A stretch of DNA of 64,000 nucleotides from the NCBI GenBank assembly GCA_947462335.1, contig OX381710.1:58474842-58538841 (forward strand), given 5' to 3'. The stretch is from Harmothoe impar (taxonomy: Eukaryota; Annelida; Polychaeta; Phyllodocida; Polynoidae). This document shows positions 10,378 to 22,461 of the stretch, one piece after another (position 1 is the stretch's first letter; each line of letters starts with the position of its first letter). The position numbers and the translations under genes were made by a program. Under the pieces are notes generated by a model. It searched no databases. It was not told the DNA's origin and saw only the letters and a list, made by a program, of their open reading frames with translations.

Positions 10378-13257
10378 GTAGGCACAGCCACTTGGTAAAC
10401 GTGATAGCACCTTTTCATTATTACTGTGGAATATGAATATAATGTTGGTGTATTTACTCTGGGTGATCATTAAGTTACCAAGAGGATGCCCGTGAGCTCG
10501 CCGTGTAATAAGCGTATATAATTATGTATTATAGAGCGAAAAGCTGTTATTGAATCTTCTTTCTTCTTGTTCTTCATATAACCTTAAGACCCTCATATCT
10601 ATCCTTTGATCAATTTAAGAAATGTCTTCAGCAATCTTTTTGTAATTTGGCCAGGCAGTTTTAATGTCCACTGTCAAAAAACGAGAAGCGATCCGTTATC
10701 GACAGTTGATTAGAAGGTGGTTGGTGGGCAGACTCTTATCTATCACTGGGAGTAGTTACATGTCACACCAAGGTGCTCCTGCCTTAGAGTGTGCTGCTCA
10801 CAGGCTGTGGTACCTGGTTGTATGATGATATAACAAGCTGCCCATCTTCAAAAAACACTCCTTTACCACGATGTTTCAGAAATACGGGCTATAATATCCT
10901 CTTCTCTTCAGATCCAGAAAACACACCCTCTTATTAAAATCCACAAAATTAACTTGACGAGAATGCCCCCTTTTTGTTGAATCTAATGACATTTGAAGTG
11001 GGTGATAAAATATCCTTATTTCGTGTTTCTAAAACGCAGGGAAGATTAGACTTGTGGATCCTAATGGGGAGGAGAGGCTATGGCATTTAAATTAATCTAC
11101 CTATTGCTACAACAATGTCCTCTTGTAAGGCTTCTATGTAATGTGAACACAAAAAGGCAATTATGAGGCGAAGGCGCACTTTCTTCTTCCTCAAAATCAA
11201 ATTAGTTGGCGGTGGTGATATTTAAGTTGCTATTGAATGATCTAGAGCGAATATTGATTTACCTACAATATGTCGAACTTTTGAATGAAATAAACGTAAT
11301 GATAGTGGCGGATATAAACGTTGACAGCATATTCCTTAACGTAACGATTATACGATAGTAATTGCTAATTGAGACCTTATCTGAGATGAATTAGGTGGAA
11401 ACACGCCTCACAGGTTGACTGCCTCCGTCCGAGCACATCTCACAATGTAGCAGGACTTGGCCAATAGCAGACACATCACATTTATCATGGGGGAGAGTGG
11501 TAATAATTAGTTCAGTTACTATCTAATTAAGCGAGGTAAATGTGGCGTGAAATTGGTACCATTCGTAGAAGCAGAAGTTTTATAACTTGTTTTACTGTTG
11601 TGAATTGAGGTGCTAAGGAGGAGCTACTTTAGAAATAGAATAGCGCTCACTCTCAAATACCGTGCGGTCGCGTGTAAGCGCTGGGTTTTGAATAAACACC
11701 TGTCTTGTATAAGTGCCTGGGGTATGGGGGTATTGAAATAACCCTTAAGCACTAAAAATGGATCTTGAATAAGCGCCTGTCTTGCAATAGCGCCGGGGTT
11801 ATCAGCCCCCCAAAACACGACGGTACGGTATAAGGGAAGGTTAGGGCTTGTCTAACTTGCTGAGGACAACGTGCTGAGTTACACAGCGAATTAAATAACT
11901 GAGCATGTGCTTCTACATGTATACCCAGGAAACAAAAAAACGTTATACATCGTTATATAACCTTTCTCTATGGCCCGTTAGTGTGACAAAACGTTAAATA
12001 ACGTTAAAAGAATTGACGTAAGATAACATTTTTGTTAACTGGGTAAACATTACACCCATCAGTAACTGAGTTTCTGTAAAAAGAAGAAAAAACTTTAAAA
12101 AAACACGACAGACTGAGGGCATCCGTCACTCTATTATGTTTATGATTGCATAACCCATGGTTAAGCAGTGGCGTAGGAAAATGGGGGCATGGGGGCTGAA
12201 TATATTTGCCCCCCTCCCCCAACCCCCCCCCCCCCCCCCAAGAAAAAAAAACAAAAAAACATATCAATAATCAAATACTAACAGTTCCCAAACCTTAGCC
12301 CTCATCCATAGGTAAAAGTGGAGGCAGAGGAGCCTGGTCTCCCAATTGTAATAATCAAATGCTACTTTTCTAATATAATATTTAACGTGTATACCCGCCA
12401 TCATGCATTAAAGCTGATGCTCCAAGCTGTTTGGAGAGGGCCTACCCCCCCCCCCCCCCGCCCTCCCTCCATGAAGATTTTCTTCCTACGCCTGTGTTAA
12501 GTTGTGTCTACTCTGCTACAGGACGTCAAGCTGACGGCCACAAATGACGACCAGTACTTCGTGTTTGAAGATTACCTTTACCAAGTAAGTCACGTCACGC
12601 TACCTAACGCCATGTACACCTGACTAGGATAAACAAAGTAATTAGTATATTCAAGCTCCACTTTATGTGCGGTTTAGGGCAATTGCCTTCTATACAACAT
12701 GTCCTTACAACTGGCTATGTTAATAGGGCAGCAGAGTGCTTTGATATAAGCACTGTTATCGTTGTGATTCATGACTTGTCCTTAGGCCAAATTAAAAAAA
12801 AAGGTGTGTTTTAGGTTACCCGACCCTACCTAGCATAACAGGGCCGACCCTAGAAATCATTATGCAATTTTGAAAAAATATTTATATTTTAGGTCATTTT
12901 TGGGCTATTTAAGGGTCGATCGATAGTTTACGAGTCATGGCGGTCGTCGGCGAGTCGGCATTGAAGTTTGTGAGTTGATTTCTGGGTATTTTTCAGGCCA
13001 AAATAAGAATTAAAAAATTGGAAAAAAGAATCCGACCAACCTACCCTAGATTGACCATATAACCTGAAACACACCTTCTTTTTTTTGGCCTTAGATGCTC
13101 CAGCAAGTAACTCACCAGTGATGTATTCATTACCCTCATTTAGTGCCTCAACTGAACGACTGAAAATATTTTTAGAAATGCAATTACTTATACCTTGAAG
13201 AGAAGACATCTTATGGCTTGTCATAAAACCCTTATCCCTCGTAAGGGTCAAGTCATC

Positions 13258-13352
<95 letters not shown>

Positions 13353-16300
13353 GTTTATCAGCTGTTTATAACGAAGTCGTGTCAAAGTCGAAGAGATGTT
13401 AACTATGTGTACATTGCTTTTACATCTCGGCTCTTGGGCACTGAGATATGGCTGACCAAATGCAGCAAGTTGATGCAGTAGTGGGAGAGGAGTTGGTGCG
13501 GTAGTAGTAGTGCGGTAGATGATGGGAGTAGAGTGGGGCTGGTAGGGGTGGCTGTAGACGTGCCGCAGGACGTGATAGGGCAGTGACTGCTGGTGCCGAA
13601 TACACAACACGTCTCCTCACACAACATAATGAGCGGGCCTGTCCCAAGCAGTATCAGGGGGTTACACATCGGTTTGGTTAAAGACGTTTTACTTTTTGAA
13701 ATATAATAAATTTCTAGAAAAGTAATCTAGAATCGATATCATGTTGTTTTGATCTGTGGACATGGAAGGGGTGATTTACTAGTCTTTAACATTTTCAGTA
13801 TCACTCAATTTTGTGAAATCACACGATCAGTTCCTGTAATGTGTTCCCATGGTAATAATTATCATAATCATTTGAAATACATAGTATCACCGTACTGCCT
13901 GCCATTATCTTATCAAAATAATACTTCATCATTTTACTCATTAGCCATCGACATTATCTCCTGAATCATGAATCTATCCAGTAAGAAAACGACAGATAGA
14001 ATGACATTAGTTGGAGGAGATCTGCATCCATTGTACGGCCATGGGCACGTTATCGCTCACTGATTCATCTTGAACTGTACATGGCTTACAATACTAATCC
14101 AATTGTATATTTTCGCAAATCTAGAAAAGATGCACATTGGAAGGTATAAATGGTAATTACTATTTCCTTTCGCCCCTATAAGGTGCTGTTGCCCTTTTCC
14201 CGGGACACAGCCGTCTTAGAACACTTCAAGTACAACAGTGCCACACCAGCCAAGTCTTACATCCGGGGGAAGCTCGGCAACGAGGAGTTCTCCGTCAGCT
14301 ACCCGCCCAACGGCGTCATTCCCTTCCACGGCTTTGCCATGTATGGTACGTATCAAACTACATTGAGTAATATATCTGGGAATTGGCGACATATCAGCGC
14401 AGACGTAGACATGATATGATCCCAGTAATATACTAGATTTACAGGAGGGACATATGTGACATACTTTCCCTTATAAAACTATATCAAACAATTAAAATTG
14501 TGATTAATTAATCAGTAATTGCTCGTGTTTCCCTTTCTAGTTGCCCCACTGTGTTACGTTTACAACGACCCCACCACGCTGTACTATGTATTCAGAGAGT
14601 TCTACATCCGCTTCTTCACACGTCTTCACACACTGTCCTCACACCCACAGGTAGGTGTCTTATTCTGTCCTCACACCCACAGGTAGGTGTTTCATTCTGT
14701 CCTCACACCCACAGGTAGGTGTTTCATTCTGTCTTCACACCCACAGGTAAGTGTCACAAATGATCAAGTAGTGTGGGATCATGCAACCATGTACTGAGGG
14801 AGACACCAGTGTTGAACGTTGGTCAAACGTCAGACTCAATGACTTTGAAGCAGCTATCCAGTTATTAGAATTAACTTGTGTGGCAAGAAGCTCCCTGGTC
14901 TAAGTTGAAGTGTGTGGGAGTGGGAGGAACACGATGAGATGTAAACGAATAAAGATGAATGTACATGTACAAGAAAAAATTCAGCTCTCGAGGAAATTAG
15001 TCCAGAAAGGTGTGTAGCCCAAAATTGATGTCATTTGATTGGTATTAGCATTAGAACCCCCCCCCCCCCCCCCACCCATTAGCAAGTGTGGCGAGTTCGT
15101 CCCAATAGTGAACCATTTTGTATATATATATACATAAGATCTGCTCAAGACGGTTGTTGGAAGTTCCCCATGGGAAAAAGCGCAGGCGGTAGACAAATAA
15201 TATAAGATACAGTGGGACAGACGTAAGGGTAGAATGTTGTTTGTTATGTGCTTCTTTTATGCTTCTGAAAATACTTCACCGCAATAATATGTCATTATCT
15301 CATGGCGGCTGAGAGTTCCTCTGTACAATTGTTGTTTTTTCTCCATGGAGACATGAACAAGACAAGTTAACTGCAGATATACTACCCCAATGCCATTCAG
15401 GACCATTTTAGTACCCACTGGAGATTCTTAAACTCTTTGTTATGTCCTTTAGATTAAGGATAGGTATGTGATTTAAGGGGGTAAATACATTAATAAGGAT
15501 TTAACAAGGTACTAAAGGTGAACATACCCAACTGGTAATGTGCCTCTGTCCACCTGGCTTACAGTCAGATACAATATACTCTATATTATTCAATCTAAAT
15601 TCAGAACACTTAATTCAAAATATCATCAGGATAGCTGGGTGTACTACACGTTGTTTATTCCCTAAGGTGTCCATTCCCCTACAGTACGGTGGGTGAGTTA
15701 GGTGTGCTCACCTAGTTGCGGCAGATATACAGCTGTATGGATGGGCTCTGTCTGCGTCTGGGAACACATGTATTAACTGTCTCTATACCACAGGCACTGC
15801 CTCTGTAGCCACCGTCTTATCTTTGCATCACACATATTTTAATCCACGTCGGTAGGTGAGATTAGAGTTCATACAATTATAGGTGTGTGAGGGCGTGCAT
15901 GCATATGCAAAGCTGGATGACCTTGTCAACCACACAGAGAGAAAAGTGAGAGTCACCTGGACTCACCTACCACAGTCAGGCATGTGTCGCCAAAGGCACT
16001 CTCATGTGATAGTCAGGCTGACTTTGACAGCAAAAAGGGTCCAGCACTGCTTGACTCAGGGTGGCATGATAGTCAGGCAGTGCTGGACCCTCTCTACTGT
16101 CAAAGTCAGGCAATGCTGGACCCTCCTGTACGAGAGTTCAACAGTTCCAGACTTTCACGCTCAAGGGTAGTCTGACAATGCTGGACTGTACCTAGAGTGA
16201 GAGTACAGCTATGCCAGACTCTGGTTATCGAGAGTCCAGCCAAGCTGGACTCACATATGGATGTGAGTCTAGCAATGCTGAACTTTGGCCTCAATGAAAG

Positions 16301-19300
16301 TCAGGCATAGCTGTAATCTCTTCTGTACAGTAAGACTAGTTGATTATTTGCATTGGGGGATAAAGTTTTAAACTGAAATATGTGGCCTCCCCAATAATTG
16401 TAAAGAAATCCCATACAAAATAATAGTACTGTCTTGAAAAGCTAAGGGTCTACTATCACAGACCACCAGTCATATAGGTATGTAAGAACATAGAGATACA
16501 TGCATGTACCAACATATATCAGAAGTGATGCTAGAATCTTAATGTATATTTTCCAATACCACAAGAATGGTGTCATATATCCTACCATAAAGCTCAATAC
16601 TGTATTGTGTCCCCACCTGGTAGCAAACAAAGAAGGCTCAGGCTAACTGACCCTCATCGCAAAGTCAGACATTGCCTGACTGTGGATAGAAAGTCAGCCT
16701 GACTCTTGTATGAACATCTGTCTTCCCTGACTGTCATACAAGGATCAGGCTGACTCTCAAATAGGAGTAACTTTATGGGACTATCAAATGAGGCTCAGCC
16801 TGACTGTTGTGAAAGTCCAGCAGACTCTCTTACCTGAGTCAAGCAGTGCCTGACCCTGGGAGAGTCCAGCTGAAGCTTACTTTTTTCTCTGTGCATACTC
16901 CCCACCCCGGAATACAAAAACGTATATTAATTGAAATATGAAAACAAAAAACGGTTTGTGTGCGCTGTGCTAAAGTTAGTACATCCGATGTGTGGGGCAA
17001 AAAAATGGATTTCTCTAAAAATGAGTCAGAATGTTCACAAATAATATATTTGACTTACTATCTGTTTCATTCCCCCTAATTCCCTCCGATTTTGCTCTAA
17101 TTCTGTTTTATTGCCCAATGTAAGGTGATTTTGGAATAAAAACGTGCACGCTTTTATTCCTCCCATTTGAAATACACTAGAAAATTCCATGGTTGGAGGA
17201 CATAGGGTCCCTTTATGGCCTATTAACATCCATTGATGACCTTTAATTGGCCTCTATTCTCTAAAATATCATACTTTTACAGTGTTTGGAATACATTTGA
17301 GTAAAATTTAGAATTTGAAGAAAAATCGGATATACCCACTTTAAGCAATGTTCTGTCATCAATTTGTCAAAAGTCTTGTTTATCGAACATCAATCAATTT
17401 CAACATACCCGGTAGTCTAAAAAGTTAATCAGTCTACTAAAGAGAACATCTGCGGTGTTTCCAATATTGTTGTAAAAACCTGTCTAGACTGCTAAAACCA
17501 TCTGGTTCCGTAATTGGAAACTGGTGGATATCGAGGGAACCACAATAGGGGTAGGAATTGTGTTGTGTAGGACATAGCGAGGAAGGCCTTATGTTGTTGA
17601 ACCAGCAACGTCATGCGAGTATGAGCCCAAATATAGAGTGTATTCAGTTATCTATTGGTAACAGCATCCAAGGCCGATAGTCTGTTATATATTGCGCTAG
17701 GCATGCCATGCGTCCGCAGGGCCGACTTATATTTTACTATTCCCTTGGTAGACTGTTACTAGACTCCCAATTTATTGTATGGATGTCTGGGATGCCTTGT
17801 CAATTGATTTAATATACCACAATACTCCGGGCCATTTTTCTTTCCATGGTTTGCCAGGAATGGAAGTTAAACTTCCCTCCATGCCATATGTCCTGACTAG
17901 TGTAAAAGGCTGCCATTATGTATATATTGCTCACACATCTTGTACAAAGTAGGCTAGTAAACAACCTGTAGATGTTATTGTTTGGTTCGGTTTGGTTTGG
18001 TATGCTACAGTAAGTCATTGCGGTGTGCTATCAAATAATTACAACAAGAAATCACCCTGTGCAATAAAATATACATATGTATTATAGATTCTAACATGAC
18101 CTTCTAACTATGGGCCTATTTGTACTCAGGAAGATGGACATGCCATTTGTTTGGGGAATTTTGTAGCCGTTGTATACTAAATATGTGTTATGTATTGTTG
18201 CAGGGTATTGTCAGCCTATCGTTACTGTTTGAGACCCTCCTACAGACTCACGAGCCACAACTCTTCTATCACCTCAAAACAGTTGGTGTCCAACCGTAAG
18301 TATAAACACATTCATAATACCCCCCCCCCCCAAATGTATGCTTTTTGTCATGCAGCACCAATTGAAGATCATCAGATGGTATGCAATATTGCTCAGCAAT
18401 ATATCATCATGTGATTGATATTCTTCTCATTCAGCCTCGTATTGACGTTTCACCATGTCATGCGTATACCGTGCTAGCAGCGCCACTCATATAACTTAAG
18501 GCAATATGAGATGGGTTTTTTTTAAATGACGAGAAATCCGGCAGATTTACATAATAACGACGTTATTCAGACAGACATAAATGGGTGGTAGGGTGTTCGT
18601 TGTGCAGGAGTATCTTCTGATATGCATTGTTTTGGGAAGACTTTCACATATAACTATAGATTGATTGATTGATGCCATGATATTAAATCTCTTAAAAAGA
18701 GCTCCACTAGTCGCACTTTATGTTTCTACACTCCTGCCGTCATAACTCAACCCATCTGTAGTCAAGGACAGCATACATACCGGCAATATGGGATTTTGTA
18801 AGGGATCTTGCCGCTAACACAACCCCAAGATTTGGGTCCATACTCACATTTGAAATAAGAAAGGATCTCGGGGCAGCCGAATGCTTCGCGGAATTTGAGC
18901 TATAAGAGTGTAAATTTAGACTTGAACAAAATAACATATTTCTGTGTAAGTGTGGTCTTCCATCGTCTGCTTCGAGAGCTGAATCATCAGCTTGTCGTCT
19001 TTCACCTGTGGTCTTTGGCCTGCGGTCCTGAGTACAATCGTCAGTGCTCCCTGCTCGGTCTTTCTGCTCGCCTCTGTAGCTATTATCATTAGACGTCTCA
19101 CAAAGTTTACTGTAGTAAGGAAACAAAGGAACCATTGCCTCTGTAGAAGTGCTGTGTTAGCGACATTTGATTAGTATCAAGTGCTGAAGACAGTCATGAA
19201 CAAAGTCAGCCATACTGCATTATGTATGCTGAGGAAAGTTCTCTCTTACGGTCTGCGTCTAGCTAAGTTGTCCCCTTTTATCACGTGTATATTGTTTAGT

Positions 19301-19969
19301 CACAGTTCCTGTGTCTGCCTGTTTCAGACTGCGGCTGGCCTTTAAGTGGTTGATCCGTGCCTTCTCCGGCTACTTGTCGAGTGAGCAGGTGCTCTTACTG
19401 TGGGACCGGATCCTGGCCTACAACTCCACAGAGATCCTGGCCGTCCTGGCCGTGGCCATCTTCTCCTTCAGGAGGTCCAACCTCGTACAAGTACAGACAT
19501 TCAACGCTGCCGAGGTAAGCACGTATAGTTTGACATTCAATGAATGAGAAATTACAGAAATGCAACTTTTTTTAAATAGGGATTCTACTTATTCCCTTTT
19601 CTATCCAAATTCCACATCACATTAAAATTAGTATTCCAAATATAGCATAGTCCCCAGAGTCGTACGATCTGAGATTTGACTGATATATTACATATATTTC
19701 GCAGTTAATGTATGACATTGACATGTTTGTAAGATTTAAAGATACCCAGCCTCCATGGATATTCTATTGGACTAGGATGCATCTGCACGTACATCATTCT
19801 ACCACGTGTTCTTTCCTTCTTTATTCACTTTGATACACTGTCTTCCTTCTTGATATCAGAACTTGTAAGTTGTGGTAACTGTTGTATACTGTGCTTACAG
19901 GCGGTGCTTGCAGACATCACGTCACTGAAGGTGATCCCCCTCATCCAGCTGGCACTCTTCTCCGAGTGA
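10303..19969 (+). CDS. TBC1D19: TBC1D19, C-terminal half (seven coding exons), TBC-domain putative Rab GTPase-activating protein
   Basis: Join 10303-10377, 12522-12584, 14183-14345, 14541-14650, 18204-18295, 19328-19514, 19901-19969, giving 252 codons plus TGA. All junctions are GT-AG and all phases close. The chain runs DTLYYEQLKNNVLQHDLLVD, then DDQYFVFEDYLYQ, SYIRGKLG, NGVIPFHGF, the LLFETLLQT helix, FKWLIRAFSGYLSSEQVLLL with LLWDRIL, and ends AVLADITSLKVIPLIQLALF. These blocks and their order match TBC1D19, a conserved single-copy animal gene of roughly 525 residues. The TBC fold occupies this C-terminal half and would stimulate GTP hydrolysis on a Rab, although catalysis by TBC1D19 itself is not well proven. 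The 5' exons are not found in the window, so the gene must start to the left. The gene converges on the CNBD2-like gene 9.7 kb away. Confidence 0.9.
12522..12584 (+). CDS. TBC1D19: TBC1D19 coding exon (DVKLTATNDD...)
   Basis: Acceptor CTCTGCTACAG, 21 codons in phase 0 ending FEDYLYQ, donor CAA/GTAAGT. Confidence 0.9.
12783..13094. mobile_element. MITE of the AAGGCC-A(n)-GTTTCAGG family, copy 1
   Basis: The ends are inverted: TTAGGCCAA...AAAGGTGTGTTTTAGG on the left and CCTGAAACACACC...TTGGCCTTAG on the right. The inner GACCCTACC-type sequence is shared with the copies at 28476 and 34847. No coding capacity is seen. Confidence 0.65.
13263..13349. repeat. (TA)n microsatellite
   Basis: About 43 uninterrupted TA dinucleotides inside a TBC1D19 intron. 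It creates an artificial Ile-Tyr ORF on the minus strand. Confidence 0.97.
14183..14345 (+). CDS. TBC1D19: TBC1D19 coding exon (VLLPFSRDT...)
   Basis: Acceptor CCCCTATAAG, 163 nt, phase 0 in and phase 1 out, donor ATG/GTACGT. It encodes the SYIRGKLG and PPNGVIPFHGF blocks diagnostic of the family. Confidence 0.92.
14541..14650 (+). CDS. TBC1D19: TBC1D19 coding exon (VAPLCYVYND...)
   Basis: Acceptor CCCTTTCTAG, 110 nt, phase 1 in and 0 out, ending LSSHPQ. Its last bases and its donor CAG/GTAGGT are the first unit of a four-copy 32-bp tandem repeat running into the intron. Confidence 0.9.
14632..14759 (+). repeat. Four 32-bp tandem copies of an exon end plus splice donor
   Basis: The unit CTGTCCTCACACCCACAG/GTAGGTGTYTYATT recurs with a period of 32 bp; the fourth copy has GTAAGT. 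Possible donors fall at 14651, 14683, 14715 and 14747. Use of any later one adds 32, 64 or 96 nt and meets an in-frame TAG soon after the first donor. Confidence 0.85.
15932..16894. mobile_element. Non-autonomous element with CACAGAGA ends and GTCCAGC/GTCAGGC subterminal repeats
   Basis: The left end CACAGAGAGAAAAGTGAG is mirrored by CTTACTTTTTTCTCTGTG at the right. Between them are many degenerate copies, in both orientations, of AGTCAGGCAGTGCTGGAC-like units (15960-16310 and 16650-16880), separated by unique sequence. Short ORFs inside follow the repeats and are not genes. Confidence 0.55.
18204..18295 (+). CDS. TBC1D19: TBC1D19 coding exon (GIVSLSLLFE...)
   Basis: Acceptor TATTGTTGCAG, 92 nt, phase 0 in and 2 out, donor ACC/GTAAGT. 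It encodes the LLFETLLQTHEPQLFYHL helix pair. Confidence 0.92.
19328..19514 (+). CDS. TBC1D19: TBC1D19 coding exon (LRLAFKWLIR...)
   Basis: Acceptor CTGCCTGTTTCAG, 187 nt, phase 2 in and 0 out, donor GAG/GTAAGC. It contains FSGYLSSEQVLLLWDRIL, the best conserved TBC core segment here. Confidence 0.94.
19901..19969 (+). CDS. TBC1D19: TBC1D19 last coding exon with stop
   Basis: Acceptor GTGCTTACAG, 22 codons (AVLADITSLK...QLALFSE) and TGA at 19967-19969. No clear AATAAA was found directly downstream. Confidence 0.9.
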   Translation, partial: AVLADITSLKVIPLIQLALFSE

Positions 19970-20964
19970 CGACACCCACCCACTGTCCTACACCAAGTAC
20001 TCCACTCACAATACAACTCGTCATCAGCAGCAACATTCATGTATGCCTATTCATACCCTATATGATATATATATGCTTATAGATGGGCATGGCTATTTTT
20101 GGAGCACACATTACACAATATGTCGTGATGGTCGGAAACTACAGCAAGGAAAATGTAACTTGCCATGGACGTTGGAGTTCCTTATAGCTGACAGCCCTAT
20201 CGACCCGTAGATGATTCGAAAATGCTGCTCCTTGAGGTATACATCATTTGAGAGAAAAATATTGCCTTTTGTGAATCTCCTAAGCTTCTATGGCTATGCT
20301 GGCGGAACACATGTACAGAGAACTGCTGACAAGTCAACCGTTATCGTTGTATCTCAATGTCGTTACGTACACCAGGAAACGGCAGTATCTTTGTTATGTT
20401 CTACTAGGGGATAAAGGATCCCTAATCGGGGATGAATACAAGCATCATGTCGCCTATTGCAGGATAGAAATTGAACTGCACATTATATATTTTACAAGGA
20501 TAATTATACATGAGAAAAATTGAAACGATTGATGAGACAGACTAGCCATGATGGAAGTCCTTCTGGTCAGTCTCATTGGACGTCTTCGGCAGGGAGAAAT
20601 AAGTAACCATAGCAGTCAAAGCGTGCTTATCAAGATGCAGAAGGATTGCTTCAAACTCATTCCGTCCAGAGTTCTTATTGTTCTGTATTAAATCACCATG
20701 AACACATGATTTAATAATTAAAAAGATTCCAACATTTATATTCATGCCTTTTTATTATTAATTTTCCTAGTGATTCTCTTTCCTTCGAAACAAGTGGTCT
20801 TAATTGCATTTACCTAAACATGCACCTAAGCGTGTAGTGACGTAGTGTCCCCTAGTATTGCTTCAGTGAGTGATGCCTAATGGGAACCCTATTGTACACA
20901 GCTCATGGCTGCTTGCCATGTGTCCTCGGCAATACCCACCTGGTATTGGTGACGTATATATATA

Positions 20965-21949
20965 TTTATTATACGATATGGGCTTACACCGTGCTTTTTA
21001 GGTGATATTCCCGTTCTGATATTGGTGCATACCGCACACTTGGGGGGGTGAAATCGTTCTGATATTCTGGATATCAGAACGATTCTGAATGGGGAATTCA
21101 GAATCGTTCTGATATCCTGAATATCAGAACGATTCTGAATGGGAATCGGCAGCCATAAAATCCGAGGTTCTATGGAGACTCGAACACGCTAGATCAAGAC
21201 TTGAAGTCCGATGTGCTAACCACCACGCCGTGAAGGCGCTGGTAGAGGTAGGTGGCGAAACAAGGAGTCTACAGGCGGATTTCCAGCCCTGTAGGACCAT
21301 TATTTACCGAGTTACAGAAGAAAAGGCATTTTTTGGTATAGTTTCTTTGAAAATCAATCTTTTTTTCTAATTTCTTTTTTAATATAAAGGTAGAAGTTGG
21401 ACTTTACTTCCCCTTTCGTTAAAATAATTCTAGGAATTTTTTTTCACATAGAAATAGGCATTTTGGAAATGGTTCGTTTCCACCCAGGCTCGATCCGGGT
21501 ACCCCTGGTGTGTGAGGCGAAGTCGCTAGCGCCCATGCCTATCCGGCTGTGGTGAATGTGGAGGGAAACGCTGGTTAGTATATAACATAGCCCCAAGCTG
21601 GCCCCCTCACAAATTCTATGTTGGACTCAGTGTTGGAGATTGAGGGCATGACGTGACCAGGCTCCACCAATCAGCGAGCAGGGTTGGTGGGATATCAAAA
21701 CAACATGGCGCTACTGGTGTACGAGTGATATTCAGTCAATAATCCTTCAAAATGGCCAAATTAGGACTCATATAAGGTAATTAAAGACATTTGAATGGAA
21801 ATATTGTATAATAAACCTAATAATATATGAATATCACCGACCTTGGGGTGTGTATTCATGAATAACGACCTCGGTGCTACGCACCTCGGTCGTTATTCAA
21901 GAATACACACCCCGCGTTCGGCGATATTCATATATTATTGGTTAAATAT
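20965..21949. repeat. Complex repeat unit A with tRNA-like segment and terminal palindrome
   Basis: It starts TTTATTATACGAT and contains GTTCTGATAT/ATATCAGAAC mini-palindromes and a minus-strand tRNA-like stretch with a B-box (GTTCGAGTCTCC, about 21165-21230). It also holds a second tRNA-like block near 21485-21550 (ATCGAGCCTGGG on the minus strand) and ends in the palindrome 21817-21942. ATATTGTATAATAAA near 21800 is the inverse of the start. From 21099 on it is nearly identical to unit C. Confidence 0.75.
21817..21942. repeat. Giant near-perfect palindrome, copy 1
   Basis: The arms run AATAATATATGAATATC ... GGGGTGTGTATTC ... AATAACGACC around a short centre (TCGGTGCTACGCACCTC), about 55 bp each. 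A duplicate lies at 23177-23302. Confidence 0.85.
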
Positions 21950-21970
21950 ATATATATAAATATATATATG

Positions 21971-22461
21971 TTTATTATACGATCTTGGCTCTGATCGTGC
22001 TTTTTAGGTGATATTCCCGTTCTGATATTCCTGCATAGCGCACACTTTGCAAGCTGAAATCGTGCTGATATTCTGGATATCAGAACGATTTATCGGATAT
22101 CAGAACGAATTTGGGGGATATATCGTCAGCCATAAAATCCAAGGTTTCATGGTGATTCGAACATGGAACCCCAAGACTTGGAGTCAGATGCTCTACGCAC
22201 TACGCCGTGGAGGCGCTGGTAGAGGGAGGTGGCGAAACAAGGAGTCTACAGGCGGATTTCCAGCCCTCTAGGACCATTATTTACTGAGTTATAGAAGAAA
22301 AGATATTTTTTGGTATAATTTCTTTGAAAATCAATATTTTTTTCTAATTTCTTTTTTACTATAAAGGTAGAAGTTGGACTTGACTTATCCATTCGTTAAT
22401 ATAATTCTAGAGATTTTTTTTCACATACATATAGGCCCTTTAAAAATGGTTCGTTTTCACC
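21971..22461. repeat. Complex repeat unit B (diverged, truncated)
   Basis: It begins like unit A (TTTATTATACGATC...CGTGCTTTTTAGGTGATATT). It carries a clearer tRNA-like head on the minus strand (GTAGAGCATCTGACTCCAAG, B-box GTTCGAATCAC, about 22144-22206) that recalls tRNA-Trp. It is cut at TTCACCCAG, where unit C begins. Confidence 0.7.

Noticed and set aside
13260..13610. 116-codon minus-strand ORF
   Set aside because: About a third of it is Ile-Tyr from the TA microsatellite and the rest has no domain or splice context.
18740..19135. 131-codon minus-strand ORF
   Set aside because: It lies in a TBC1D19 intron with no recognisable domain, splice support or codon signal.
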